Of a stretch of DNA of 44,719 bases, positions 1-8,569 are shown piece after piece. Below the pieces are notes generated by a model. That model was not told the DNA's origin and did no database searches. It saw only the letters and a program-made list of their open reading frames with translations. Within the stretch, counting starts at the first letter, position 1. The number at the start of each line of letters is the position of its first letter. A program made the position numbers and the translations under genes. This DNA is from CAZBEL01 sp964628055 (GTDB lineage Bacteria; Fidelibacterota; Marinisomatia; Marinisomatales; TCS56): assembly GCA_964628055.1 (NCBI GenBank), contig CAZVNL010000018.1, positions 1 through 44,719 on the forward strand, written 5' to 3'.

Positions 1-61
1 ATTTAGTATTCGTTTAAAACCAAAATCCAGGTTAAACGTATTCCCGGGGCTAAGGAAAGGT

Positions 62-1273
62 TTAGAATGAGGTTTTGATTTCTAAGAAGAGTTCGTCGCT
101 TTCGGCGCTATTTCCGAATGGTGACCCTTCCGGGCCTTCAAAGAAAATGCCTCCCAGGGTTAAATGTGTCCCGTCGGCCACTTCCCAACTTAGGAAGGGG
201 AGCAAAAACCAATCCCGCTCCGCAAAGTGCAGTACTCCAATTATTTGTACTTGCAGGTAATTCATCACTTTCCAGCGTAGGACGGGTGAGAAAGAGAATT
301 GCCGAGATGGCGGGGCTTCGGAGTAGTGGGCTGCTCCCAAGGTTTGAATACTATCCTGATCCTTGGCCTGGCTATACTGAAAGTATTGTTTGAGTATCCC
401 CTGAATGGTGAGCGTGAACCACTCATTAGGTAGCCAGTCCAGTCCCAGAACGCCGTAGAAGTTATTATTTTCGATAAAGGGGTCCTGTCCCTTTTGATCT
501 TCAGTTTTGTTGTAGGCCCCTTCTCCCTTCAAGGCCCAGTGCTCTCCCGGGTAGATGAAGTCAGCGCCGAACATGGTAAGGTCCCGGTAAGAAAATTCCG
601 GTTCAGGTGGGGTGGAGGTAAAGTTCATACGCAGGAATTCGGGACTTTTCTGTTTTCCTTGATAGAAATAAAAGGAGTAGGCTAAGCGATGCCGATCGTT
701 GGAAAAACGTAAGCCCCATTGCCCTTGCTGTAAAGAGCTATCGGTTACTGCCTGTGACCAGGGGAAAGGGGTTCGGTCGGGATAGTTGAGGGGAGCGTAA
801 ATGAACTGCCAGGCCCCCCCCCACGAGAGATAAATGTCCGCCTTCACGGCGGGGATGGGTAAGCGGTAGTCCTCAATGTCAGAGGAAATGCGTTGGTAGT
901 CCCAGGGGATGAAGCGATCGGTGGGGTTGACCCAATCGGCCCGTCCCCAGAAGAGATATTGTTGTCCAACGCGGAGATCTACAAGGTCGGCGTAGTAATC
1001 CAGGTACAGTTCGGCGGGGTAGAATTCCAACCCGGCATTCCGGGGTGCGTTGGCCCCGCGGTCGGCGAGGAAATCGTAACGAGTGATCAGGTCGGCCCGA
1101 TACGCTACCCGTGGTGAGACCTCCCCGGAAAATTGAAGTTGGAAATGGGAATACACCTTGGCCCAACGGTCGCTCTGGTTGGGATTTACGGATAAATACG
1201 TTTTCAAAAAACCGGATACTTGAGCGGGTAGCATTGCCAGGCTGCCCGCTAATATAAAGCAAACCTTCCACAT
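62..1273 (-). CDS. Outer-membrane beta-barrel protein, last gene of the TetR/RND operon
   Basis: The 403-residue product has an N-terminal signal peptide (hydrophobic core near residues 4-20). The rest is the alternating aromatic/polar pattern of an outer-membrane barrel, with many Tyr/Trp/Phe residues and a C-terminal strand ending in Phe (LEIKTSF), the usual signal for BAM-dependent insertion. Motifs such as YLFWGRADWVNPTDRF recall the DUF1302-like or alginate-export-like porins that often sit beside MMPL/RND exporters, but I cannot assign an exact family. The start ATG lies 4 bases after the stop of the LolA-like gene, so it is almost certainly co-transcribed with it and the RND transporter. 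By context it is the outer-membrane partner or exit channel of that export system; this is inference. Barrel nature is firm, substrate unknown. Confidence 0.85.
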   Translation of the reverse strand: MWKVCFILAGSLAMLPAQVSGFLKTYLSVNPNQSDRWAKVYSHFQLQFSGEVSPRVAYRADLITRYDFLADRGANAPRNAGLEFYPAELYLDYYADLVDLRVGQQYLFWGRADWVNPTDRFIPWDYQRISSDIEDYRLPIPAVKADIYLSWGGAWQFIYAPLNYPDRTPFPWSQAVTDSSLQQGQWGLRFSNDRHRLAYSFYFYQGKQKSPEFLRMNFTSTPPEPEFSYRDLTMFGADFIYPGEHWALKGEGAYNKTEDQKGQDPFIENNNFYGVLGLDWLPNEWFTLTIQGILKQYFQYSQAKDQDSIQTLGAAHYSEAPPSRQFSFSPVLRWKVMNYLQVQIIGVLHFAERDWFLLPFLSWEVADGTHLTLGGIFFEGPEGSPFGNSAESDELFLEIKTSF

Positions 1274-1277
1274 GGGG

Positions 1278-2051
1278 TTACCTACCGCGCTGGAGCATCC
1301 GTGGAGTGAAGAAACTGTCCTTTACGGGGAGGTCGATCTTCAAGTTCTGGAAGATCATTTCGCTACGGTGGTTAATTTGCACATCTTCCATGATCATGTC
1401 CGTGGCGAAGGGGAGGTCCTTAATGTTCTCGAAAGCGGTGACAGTCATGGTTTTTTTTAGCTTGCCAAAGCGGTCGTAGTATTCGGCATACGGAATGCGC
1501 AGGTCTTTTTTGACTACCCAACGAATAATTTTACCGTAGCCGGTGTCCTTTGCCACCTGGGGTGTTTTAGGTAAGCATTCAATCACGAAGACAGCCTCTC
1601 CCTTGAGAGTGTCCTCTCGTAACAGCCGATAAGTCCAATCCTCTAATTTGAGACTACCCATATCGTAATAGGTGAAGTCACTGGACATGAAATTGCCCCC
1701 GCTGCCACTGCTGGCGATCTTTTTAACCTGGCGCAGGGCAGGCATGTAGAGGAAACGGTCATCGGGGCGGTTGGCGTTCTCTAAGGTGAGGAATCCCGTT
1801 CCTTGCACATCTTTGGGGTAAACGAAGCGCATGAGCATCTTGGTGAGCTCGGTTTGCGGGTCGGTTTTGGAGAAGAATTTAATTTTCCGCACCCGTTGAT
1901 GTCCCGTGTTGGAGGTAAGGATCAGTTTCAAATCGGCCTGCATGGACTCGATGGTGGCTTGGTTCAGGGCACGGGTCATGATGTCCGTGCCCGTTTCTTG
2001 CCCCATGGATAGAGAAACAGTGAATAGGAGGCTTAGCATTACGCGGGTCAT
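1278..2051 (-). CDS. LolA-like outer-membrane lipoprotein-sorting protein
   Basis: The 257-residue protein begins with a short signal peptide (MTRVMLSLLFTVSLSMGQ) and has the pattern of the LolA_like family usually annotated as outer-membrane lipoprotein-sorting protein: a helical start (residues 25-45), then repeated beta strands with a DPQTELTKMLMRF segment, a RPDDRFLYMPALRQVKKI segment, and a SSDFTYYDMGSLKLEDWTY motif. Such proteins are periplasmic carriers or chaperones with a hydrophobic cavity and are typically encoded next to MMPL-type RND transporters. Here it sits between the RND gene (11 bp upstream) and the barrel gene (4 bp downstream). It probably carries a lipid or lipid-modified cargo from the inner-membrane pump to the outer membrane. 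It is not the housekeeping LolA, whose sequence is shorter and different. Confidence 0.85.
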   Translation of the reverse strand: MTRVMLSLLFTVSLSMGQETGTDIMTRALNQATIESMQADLKLILTSNTGHQRVRKIKFFSKTDPQTELTKMLMRFVYPKDVQGTGFLTLENANRPDDRFLYMPALRQVKKIASSGSGGNFMSSDFTYYDMGSLKLEDWTYRLLREDTLKGEAVFVIECLPKTPQVAKDTGYGKIIRWVVKKDLRIPYAEYYDRFGKLKKTMTVTAFENIKDLPFATDMIMEDVQINHRSEMIFQNLKIDLPVKDSFFTPRMLQRGR

Positions 2052-2062
2052 GGTGAGGCCCT

Positions 2063-4423
2063 TTATTTTTGTAGGCTGCGTGGTTTCAAAATTAAAAAGA
2101 TGCCCGGCACGATGGTAAGGGCGCCAAAAGCGGCGGTTAGCATGGTGAGGGAAATGAGAATGCCCATCTGACGTATGGCCACGAACTGGGACATGGCAAT
2201 GATAGAGAATCCGGCCGCCACGGTGATGGAATTGAAGAAAATGGCCAGACCCGATTCCCGCATGGTGGCCGGAACCGCGGCCTTGTAATCCAGCCCCTCG
2301 TGTAGCTTTATCCGGTAGCGGTGGATGAAGTGGATGGCGTAATCTACTCCTACACCGATGGCAATACTACTAGTGATGAGGGTCTCCAAATTAAGGTTAA
2401 TACCGGTGTACCCCATGAAAGCAAAGTTCAACAACAGGGAAAAGAACAGGGGGATTGTATTGAAGAACCCGATGACGACCGAACGGAACATGAGGCTGGT
2501 CAAGAACCATACTAAACCCAGAGAAGTGAGGATGCTCCAGATTTGCCCGGTGACAATCATGTCGTCCACTACCGTAATGAGTTTAGCCATGCCCGTCACC
2601 GCTGCAGTCACTCCCTCACTATTCAATTCTTCGTCAATGAAACGGGTCAACTCCCGGTCAATTTTGCGCAAGGTGGCCATGTCATCGGTGTTGATCAAAA
2701 TATTCATTCGGGCGTGGCGGTAGGCGTAGTCCACGAAGGGATCCATATCCTGTGGTTTACCAGACATTTCCAGTAGTTGGAGGTATTGCGCCACCAGTTC
2801 CCGGCCGGAGACCTCAAACTCCCGCTCCACCGGGACCCATTCCCCGTCCTGCTCTACCCAGTCCGTACCCGTCACCTTTGCGGTGACGGGAGGAATCCGG
2901 TATTCCGTGGAGTCGCCGGCGTGTAACACTTTGTTAATGCGTTTAATGAAGTCGGCAATGGATTGCACACTCCCCACGTGTTCCTGTTGTAGGGCCAGGG
3001 TTTTCAAACGGTCTAATTTTTCCAACAGGGCCGGATTTTGAATGGCCAGGTCTTCCCGGCCTTCGATCATGACATCAAATCCGGTGGTGCCGGAGAAGTG
3101 GGTGTTGACCCACTCGTTGGCTAACCGTAGGGGGTGATCGGCAGGGAAGTTCCCGATGCTGGAGAAGGTATGGTGCAGGCGCGTGAACCCCAAGGCCGCC
3201 ACCACGACGACCAACATAATAAAAGCTTTGAGCCACTTTGCTTTCCGCACCAGGAAAGTTCCCCAGGCGGCCATGCGATCGGCGGTGAAACGGGGTTCGG
3301 TCGCTTCACGGAAGCGGCGAGGTATTTTCAAAAGGACCAAAAAAGCAGGGATCCAGGTGAGGGTGAGAATCAGGGCAAAAAAGACCCCCAGGGCGGTGAA
3401 AAGACCCAATTCTGCCACCGATTCTGACCCAACCGTTCCCAGGGCGATGAAACCGGCCATCGTCGTGAGGGAGGTCATGATGACGGGAGCATTCATTTCC
3501 TGCATGGTCACCTCGGTCACTTTCACCGATGAGGTCTCGTGGCTGAACCCCGCATGGTGGTAGAAATGGGAGAGGATGTGGATACTGTCTGCCACGGCGA
3601 TGGCCATAATTAAAATGGGAAGGATCTCCGTGGCGTGGCTCATGGGGCGGCCCAACAAGGCCATACAACCCAGGGTCCAAATTACGGAAAAAATCACCAC
3701 TGAAAGGGGGAGCAACACGCCCCGTAGATTGTGGAAAACAATCAAGAGGAGCAGGAAAATGATCCCAATCCCCGAGAGGAAAAAGACCCCCATGTCTCTT
3801 TGCATCCCCCGGCTCACATAGTAGTTGACCACCTGTTTCCCGGTGAGAAGTAGTTGTAAATCGGTTCCCCGGTCAAAGGCTTCCATATCCCCAATGAGTT
3901 GGCGAATAAAGGCGGGTACATCCGCCGTTTTTTTCAGGAATACCATGATGCCCAGGGCGTCCCCGTTCCGGGAGACGAGGTTCCCCAAGGCTAAGTCACT
4001 ATGAAACAGGTCGGTTTTAAAGCGTTTGATCTCTTTCGGTGTCCGGGGCGGCGCTTCTAAAATGTCGTAGACTTCAATTCCCTCGACCGTACCCTGAATG
4101 ATGGAGATATTTACCGGTGAAATGACGGAATACACGGCCTCGTAGTCTTCCAATTGCTGGGTAAGACGCCAGACAGTTTCCATGTGTTCGGGAGTAAATA
4201 CATTGGACCCCGAAAGGCCGATGAAGACGAATTCCTGGGTGGGAAAGATTTCGCCCATACGGTCGTACAGACGTTTAGCCGCTATTTTTTTAGGGATGGC
4301 TTTGGTGACATCCGGTTCCATGGTAAGGTTCCGAAGGGTATAACCCAGGAACAGGGTTAAGAGGAGCACGAAGATGATAACCGTTTTTGGGATGCGGAGA
4401 ATTGTAGCGAGGAGGGGATTCAT
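2063..4423 (-). CDS. RND/MMPL-family membrane transporter
   Basis: A 786-residue polytopic protein with the duplicated RND architecture of the MMPL/SSD type. TM1 lies near residues 13-30 and is followed by a large periplasmic loop (about 35-200), a bundle of five TMs (about 205-370), TM7 (about 400), a second periplasmic loop (about 425-600), and a second five-TM bundle to the C terminus. Charged residues typical of the proton relay are seen in TM4 (AIAVADSIHILSHF) and its repeat (GVGVDYAIHFIHRYR). I chose the ATG at 4423 (MNPLLATILRIPKTV). It overlaps the TetR stop as ATGA and starts right at TM1; upstream ATGs in the same frame would add a non-conserved tail. It is probably a lipid or hydrophobic-compound exporter acting with the LolA-like and barrel proteins. 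The substrate cannot be read from sequence. Confidence 0.93.
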   Translation of the reverse strand: MNPLLATILRIPKTVIIFVLLLTLFLGYTLRNLTMEPDVTKAIPKKIAAKRLYDRMGEIFPTQEFVFIGLSGSNVFTPEHMETVWRLTQQLEDYEAVYSVISPVNISIIQGTVEGIEVYDILEAPPRTPKEIKRFKTDLFHSDLALGNLVSRNGDALGIMVFLKKTADVPAFIRQLIGDMEAFDRGTDLQLLLTGKQVVNYYVSRGMQRDMGVFFLSGIGIIFLLLLIVFHNLRGVLLPLSVVIFSVIWTLGCMALLGRPMSHATEILPILIMAIAVADSIHILSHFYHHAGFSHETSSVKVTEVTMQEMNAPVIMTSLTTMAGFIALGTVGSESVAELGLFTALGVFFALILTLTWIPAFLVLLKIPRRFREATEPRFTADRMAAWGTFLVRKAKWLKAFIMLVVVVAALGFTRLHHTFSSIGNFPADHPLRLANEWVNTHFSGTTGFDVMIEGREDLAIQNPALLEKLDRLKTLALQQEHVGSVQSIADFIKRINKVLHAGDSTEYRIPPVTAKVTGTDWVEQDGEWVPVEREFEVSGRELVAQYLQLLEMSGKPQDMDPFVDYAYRHARMNILINTDDMATLRKIDRELTRFIDEELNSEGVTAAVTGMAKLITVVDDMIVTGQIWSILTSLGLVWFLTSLMFRSVVIGFFNTIPLFFSLLLNFAFMGYTGINLNLETLITSSIAIGVGVDYAIHFIHRYRIKLHEGLDYKAAVPATMRESGLAIFFNSITVAAGFSIIAMSQFVAIRQMGILISLTMLTAAFGALTIVPGIFLILKPRSLQK

Positions 4424-5046
4424 TTTGTTGTGCTGGCGGTTTCCAGTAGGGTTTCGAAAAGGGCAATTTCGTTCTTTAGCTCGGCCTTGGTGGCACCCCG
4501 TAATAGCCGGGCGCTGATTCCCAGGATATAGGTCCAAACAAGCTGGATAGTTGGTTCCGTCTTTTCTGGCTGCCAGTTGGTGATTTTAGTGGCGAATAGG
4601 TGGTTCAAGCTTTGCCGGAAATCGTTGTGGATTTGTTGGACGTTGGGAGCGTGGATGATGTGGGCCGGGGCGTGACGTTCCAGAGGGAAAAAGAGGGGCA
4701 GGAAGGTGCGGTGGCGTTCCATGTAGTCCACGAAGAACTCCACCATGGTGCGAAAGATAGCTTCCTCGGAGGTCTCCCAGAGCACGGCCATCATTTCATC
4801 ATAATATTTTCTTACCCCGGCCTCGTAGACGGCCAGGTAGAGATCATCTTTGGTAGGGAAGTAATAGTACAGGGTGGCTTTCCCTAAGCGGGCTTCCCGA
4901 GCGATATCGACCATGGCTGTGGCTTGATACCCTTTTCGGGAAAAGACCTGTTTGGCAGCCTCTAAGATGAGCTGTCGGCGCTGTTCCTTTTCCTCGGCTT
5001 GGCGTTCGGCAATGGGGTTTAGACCGTCAGGTTTGTATTCAACCAT
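4420..5046 (-). CDS. TetR/AcrR-family transcriptional regulator
   Basis: A 208-residue regulator whose N-terminal helix-turn-helix is clear: RRQLILEAAKQVFSRKGY, then TAMVDIAREARLGKATLYYYF, then PTKDDLYLAV (residues 23-70). This is the canonical TetR DNA-binding domain. The C-terminal 135 residues form the variable ligand-binding half. It is the first gene of the minus-strand operon and overlaps the RND transporter gene by 4 bp (ATGA), implying translational coupling. A strong Shine-Dalgarno AGGAGG precedes the ATG by about 12 bases. A 22-bp imperfect palindrome about 70 bp upstream of the start is a good candidate autoregulatory operator. By analogy with AcrR/TetR regulators it would repress the exporter until a ligand, perhaps the pump substrate or a fatty acyl compound, binds. 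The ligand is unknown. Confidence 0.93.
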   Translation of the reverse strand: MVEYKPDGLNPIAERQAEEKEQRRQLILEAAKQVFSRKGYQATAMVDIAREARLGKATLYYYFPTKDDLYLAVYEAGVRKYYDEMMAVLWETSEEAIFRTMVEFFVDYMERHRTFLPLFFPLERHAPAHIIHAPNVQQIHNDFRQSLNHLFATKITNWQPEKTEPTIQLVWTYILGISARLLRGATKAELKNEIALFETLLETASTTK

Positions 5047-5114
5047 ACGGTCGAATTTACTCCTCCTGCCATTTCTTTCAAAGGTGAAAAGGGAAGTCGA
5101 AATGCGGCTATTAA

Positions 5115-5136
5115 AAGTGTGGAATATTACGCACTT
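5115..5136. promoter_or_regulatory. Candidate TetR operator (22-bp imperfect palindrome)
   Basis: Half-sites AAGTGtGgAAT and ATTaCgCACTT are arranged symmetrically around 5125/5126, and 9 of the 11 base pairs are complementary. The site lies 69 bp upstream of the TetR start, in the only stretch able to hold the operon promoter. TetR-family dimers bind palindromes of this size. The assignment rests on symmetry and position only. Confidence 0.5.
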
Positions 5137-5417
5137 ATGGTTTGATAAAATTGTAAATTGGGGTGTGTGCTGGGATATTTGCCAATTAGTATTAATAAGT
5201 GTAGGTATTCATGCCAACGATCGGGAAGGGTTTTGCTTGGCTGCGGCCGGTGGTGAAAACATCTGTAATTCGGGTCTGCTGAAAAATATGTTTACATATG
5301 ATGTAGGCAGAGATATGTGATGATGTATCTTGTTCACTTGGTTGGTTGACCCCTCCGTTTACCTTCTTGCCACCGCTATCCCCAGCAGGCCTGCTCTGGT
5401 CCACATCTCAGCTCCCG

Positions 5418-5850
5418 CTACCCCTTGATAGCGGATACGATCCAGACCATAGTGGGTTTTACCATAACAAAGTGTCCCTCGATACGGTTCCGTTCTTTTT
5501 GCTTTTGATTTAACCACCGGTCGGTGGAGGGTTTATTCTTACGCTTGCGACCTAATGGCTTAAAGGCATACCGGATTCCCTCCTTGTCCAATAATTCACG
5601 ATTCTTCCTTGTTTCATACAACTGATCAGTGGTAAATGAGGAGGGTTTCTTCCCCAAGCGAGTCTCATAATGATCTATTTGCCACATCGGGGGTTGCCTC
5701 CGAAAAATAGCTTGCATAATCAGACTCCAACTCTTCCCAGGGGATCAATTCGGCAACGCGTAGCCAACGGTTATTTTCATCCAATTTCCCCCCGAAAGGG
5801 AATAATTTGTTAAATAACGGTATCGTTTTGCGATCTTTGCCTTTATACAC
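5418..5850 (-). pseudogene. Internally deleted IS5/IS1182-type transposase remnant
   Basis: Two overlapping frames on the minus strand give the two ends of one DDE transposase. The first (5665-5850) reads FNKLFPFGGKLDENNRW, then AELIPWEELESDYASYF, the typical N terminus of IS5/IS1182-group transposases. The second (5418-5717) reads IDHYETRLGKKPSSFTTDQL, then YETRKNRELLDKEGIRYAFK, PLGRKRKN and RNRIEGHF, the typical C-terminal part around the catalytic Glu (NRIEG). The central region with the two catalytic Asp residues is missing and the frame changes near 5665-5717, so the gene is dead: roughly 430 bp remain of a gene that normally exceeds 1.2 kb. I found no convincing terminal inverted repeats or target-site duplication. 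The flanking stretches 5137-5417 and 5851-6052 hold no gene I can support. Confidence 0.75.
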
Positions 5851-5887
5851 TGCTGAAATCTCCGGTCATAACAGCAAGGGCTTGGAG

Positions 5888-5920
5888 GGGTACAATACAA
5901 TAGCCCTGCATTTTGTACCC
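5888..5920. repeat. Inverted repeat GGGTACAA/TTGTACCC
   Basis: A perfect 8-bp inverted repeat (5888-5895 and 5913-5920) separated by 17 bases, just outside the N-terminal end of the transposase remnant. It could be the degenerate end of the insertion element, an RNA hairpin or chance. I see no matching copy at the other side of the remnant. Confidence 0.3.
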
Positions 5921-6052
5921 ATTATTGACTACCAAAATATAATATATACAATAATATCAATGTATTAACTCACAATCCATTTGTTTTTCAACCGACCCTA
6001 TTTCGGGTAAAGATCATGGGTTGTTATCCAACAGAGGTGATACTTTACTTTA

Positions 6053-6070
6053 ATAATAGGATACTATTAT
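6053..6070. promoter_or_regulatory. Candidate Rrf2 operator overlapping a -10-like box
   Basis: A perfect 7-bp inverted repeat, ATAATAG-gata-CTATTAT, ends 9 bases before the ATG of the Rrf2-type regulator. The right arm contains TATTAT (6065-6070), a good -10 hexamer. A transcript from it would begin at or next to the ATG at 6080. A TTTACT box (6044-6049) could be a weak -35. Rrf2 regulators commonly bind AT-rich dyads overlapping their own promoter. The pairing with this regulator is inferred from position. Confidence 0.5.
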
Positions 6071-6079
6071 CTTCTTACC

Positions 6080-6553
6080 ATGTTATTCACCAAATCCGTC
6101 GAGTATGCTGTTCAAGCTATGATCTATCTGGTAGAAAAAGATTCGCCAGAGCCCACCATGGTGAGTGAAATTGCCCAGGCCTATGAGATTCCCCAACACT
6201 TTCTCGCCAAGATTGTCCAAACCCTCGTAAAGTTCCAGTTTTTAAATGCGGTACGGGGTAGGAAAGGAGGGGTCGTCCTGGCAAAACATCCGGAAGAGAT
6301 CTTCGTGAACCAAATTGTGGAGGCCATCGAAGGGCCTAAGGCTACGGAAGAACGGTGCGTCATTGGTCTGGATTACTGTTCCGATGAGCAACCCTGCCCT
6401 TTCCACAGCCAGTGGATGGAGATTCGCGAGAAAATCGACGCCATGTTAGAAGGGGAGAATCTGGTGGATCTGGCCTACCGGGTCATGGAAAAGCGTAAGG
6501 CCATGCGCCAGAAAGGGTTCCCCAGTCTCGTGGGAGCACCCCCAGCACGCTAA
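6080..6553 (+). CDS. Rrf2-family regulator with Fe-S cysteine triad
   Basis: A 157-residue member of the Rrf2 family (IscR, NsrR, CymR, RsrR). The N terminus MLFTKSVEYAVQAMIYL and the winged helix with recognition segment EIPQHFLAKIVQTLVK are canonical, followed by the wing AVRGRKGGVVLAK. Three cysteines, C93-x6-C100-x5-C106, lie in the loop that ligates an Fe-S cluster in IscR and NsrR, so it probably senses iron-sulfur status, NO or redox state. No Shine-Dalgarno is visible before the ATG, and a palindrome with a -10-like arm lies just upstream, which suggests a leaderless, autoregulated transcript. The gene stands alone, convergent with the PNPOx-UbiA fusion gene. It might control genes in the redox region to the right, but no second copy of its dyad was noticed. 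Confidence 0.93.
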   Translation: MLFTKSVEYAVQAMIYLVEKDSPEPTMVSEIAQAYEIPQHFLAKIVQTLVKFQFLNAVRGRKGGVVLAKHPEEIFVNQIVEAIEGPKATEERCVIGLDYCSDEQPCPFHSQWMEIREKIDAMLEGENLVDLAYRVMEKRKAMRQKGFPSLVGAPPAR

Positions 6554-6653
6554 GCGTACTTAAAGCGACCTAAGCAACGCTCCTTAGCAAGCCGTTCCAC
6601 ACAAAGGGCGAAGAATCCCCCGGTCAGGTTGAAGTTTTAGCGCTGTTTGATAT

Positions 6654-8189
6654 TTAGAAGAAGCGGGCGTCGATCCAATACCCTAAGATTAGGAGTAAAC
6701 CCGTGGCGAGGTGGATCCCAATCGTGGAAACGTTCACTTTTAGCAGCTCGTAGGGTAACTTCTGGCGGTCAGCGTTCTGCTGGTTCCATTCCGATAACCA
6801 ACTCTTTCCCCATTTGATGGCGTAGACCATCAACACGCCGGGAATGATTGCCAGGAGCGCGAAGGGGCTTCCCAGGTCAGGGCGCAGGAAGCCTAAAACT
6901 CCAATGAATAGGATGAAGGCAAAGCTAAAATAGTTGAAGGTGGAATAGAGTTGTAAAGGTTTTTCATAGCGGTAGTAACTCCCGCTTCGGTCGGCGGTGC
7001 GAACCACCCAGGTGTTTTTCCCGGCTTTTTCGTCCGAAGGGGCGTCCTGAAACTGGTTAATCCAGACGATGAGCATTACCAGGATGGCCACGGGGATGGA
7101 GGCTAACAAGGGCATGGGCCAGGACCAGGTGGGGAGATGGTTGGTAGTGAGGACGTAATGAGTACCCAAAACCATCACGGGACCGAACCCCAGGGCGATG
7201 GCCACTTCTCCCAATCCTTTGTAGGATAAACGTAAGGGCGTGAGGGTGTACAGGAGGCCTAAAGCTGTCCCAATAATTCCCGCCCACAGGAGGGGCGTTC
7301 TGGCGAAGGGGGCTCCCCCGACAATGGTATTCAGGTGGAGGCCGATAAAGATCATTCCGCCAAAGGCCACCAGGGAGGCTACTAATACCTTCCACGGGGC
7401 CAGGAGTCCGGCTTGGATCATGCGGCTACCGCCATTGAAAGGACTGGGAACCTTATTCCACTCGTCGGTTCGCGTTTGGTGATCGCCGAAGTCGTTGGCC
7501 ATATTCGTACCAGCTTGGGCCAAGATCCCTCCCAGGAGCGCCCACCAGAAGAGCGACCAATTCCAGGCGTTAGCCATTCCGGCGTGATTTAAATCCCGAA
7601 AGGCGATCACTGCCCCTAAAAGTATGGGCACGATGGCGGCGGTGAAAAAGGGAGCGCGTACGGCCCGCAACCACAGGAGCGTCCGTTTACCAATCGAACG
7701 GAAAAAGTCCTTGAGCGTGCCCACTTGGTTTTCTGGATACTCCCGCCACTCAAACTGTGTGTCAGCATAAAAGTCCACGTATTTCGTTACCGTTGGCTTA
7801 ATGCGGTAATATCCCACGACCTTGTTCTTTTTAAGAAAATCGTCATCCATGTAGCTCTGGAAGGCGGTAGTAACGGTTAGGATTTTATCGTGGGCTTGCT
7901 GGATCTCCTTCGGGTCTTTGATGCGGTAGCACTCTCCCTCGATTTGGAGTCCGCGGATACCCTCTTGTCCCCGGGGCCAGATAACAACCTGTACGCGAGG
8001 ATTGAACCGGATTTGTTCCGCCTTGCGGGTGGGGTTGAAGGTGAAAAAAAGCAGGTCCTGACCGTCAAGTGCATAGAACACCGAAGAGCCGGAGCTGTTG
8101 CCACCCACGGAGGTGGCCAGGAACATGCGGTCACTAGACTTCAGGACCGCTTCGATTTTTTGATCTAAAAGACGTGTGTTTGTTGCCAT
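6654..8189 (-). CDS. Fusion of PNPOx-like flavin-binding domain and UbiA-type prenyltransferase
   Basis: This 511-residue protein combines two families. Residues about 1-155 form a split-barrel domain of the pyridoxamine-5-phosphate-oxidase-like superfamily (MFLATSVGG, then VFYALDGQDLLFFTFNPTRK, VQVVIWPRG, QIEGECYRI). Residues about 165-511 are an intramembrane prenyltransferase of the UbiA/MenA group with eight or nine TMs. The two Asp-rich motifs are visible: NMANDFGDHQTRTDE near residue 230 and NQFQDAPSDEKAGKNTW near residue 380, which bind the Mg-diphosphate of the prenyl donor. The C-terminal half most resembles 1,4-dihydroxy-2-naphthoate prenyltransferase (menaquinone synthesis), but the aromatic acceptor is not certain. 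The soluble N-terminal domain could bind FMN, F420 or haem and might modify or sense the quinone. The gene is monocistronic with a weak AGGGA ribosome site. Confidence 0.9.
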   Translation of the reverse strand: MATNTRLLDQKIEAVLKSSDRMFLATSVGGNSSGSSVFYALDGQDLLFFTFNPTRKAEQIRFNPRVQVVIWPRGQEGIRGLQIEGECYRIKDPKEIQQAHDKILTVTTAFQSYMDDDFLKKNKVVGYYRIKPTVTKYVDFYADTQFEWREYPENQVGTLKDFFRSIGKRTLLWLRAVRAPFFTAAIVPILLGAVIAFRDLNHAGMANAWNWSLFWWALLGGILAQAGTNMANDFGDHQTRTDEWNKVPSPFNGGSRMIQAGLLAPWKVLVASLVAFGGMIFIGLHLNTIVGGAPFARTPLLWAGIIGTALGLLYTLTPLRLSYKGLGEVAIALGFGPVMVLGTHYVLTTNHLPTWSWPMPLLASIPVAILVMLIVWINQFQDAPSDEKAGKNTWVVRTADRSGSYYRYEKPLQLYSTFNYFSFAFILFIGVLGFLRPDLGSPFALLAIIPGVLMVYAIKWGKSWLSEWNQQNADRQKLPYELLKVNVSTIGIHLATGLLLILGYWIDARFF

Positions 8190-8414
8190 AATTGATCCCT
8201 ACTACTTGTTAAAAAGGGGCGAATTTAAAACAAAATATAAAACAGTTAGGTGTGATAAATAACAAGGATTCCGTAAACATACAATTTTAGGCGTTTAAAA
8301 AGGTTACTACTTAGCGAGGAGATAAAACACGGGGATACATTCATTGACCTATTCCGATGGGGCGATCCTTCGCTAGTACTCATTACCCGAAATTTCCCGT
8401 TCCCGGTTTAGTAG

Positions 8415-8444
8415 TTGACGGTAAGGTTGGTCTTTATCTATATT
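8415..8444 (+). promoter_or_regulatory. Candidate sigma-70-type promoter of the Crp/Fnr operon
   Basis: TTGACG (8415-8420) and TATATT (8439-8444) with an 18-base spacer fit a vegetative promoter and would give a leader of about 120 bases before the ATG at 8570. A TTGAATTGATTAA stretch follows at once and could be a degenerate Crp/Fnr-type site, but it is not a proper palindrome. The rest of the 380-bp gap 8190-8569 shows only a short CTTCA-aa-TGAAG dyad (8507-8518) and no supportable gene. Confidence 0.4.
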
Positions 8445-8569
8445 GTGTTGAATTGATTAAAGTAACCACGGCTCCCAGGAAGTGCTTTTGGCACACCCTC
8501 GGCGCTCTTCAAATGAAGATGAGCGCTGGGGATTGCTTCCCACTGTCACTTTATTTCAGGTATTAAACG

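Noticed and set aside
5192..5404. 70-codon minus-strand frame beside the transposase remnant
   Set aside because: No similarity to transposases or other proteins; the region is AT-rich and non-coding in appearance.
5339..5931. Intact insertion sequence or MITE
   Set aside because: Only transposase ends remain and no matching terminal inverted repeats or target duplication could be found on the two sides.
8357..8566. 69-codon frame upstream of the Crp/Fnr gene
   Set aside because: It overlaps the candidate promoter and has no protein-like pattern or ribosome site.
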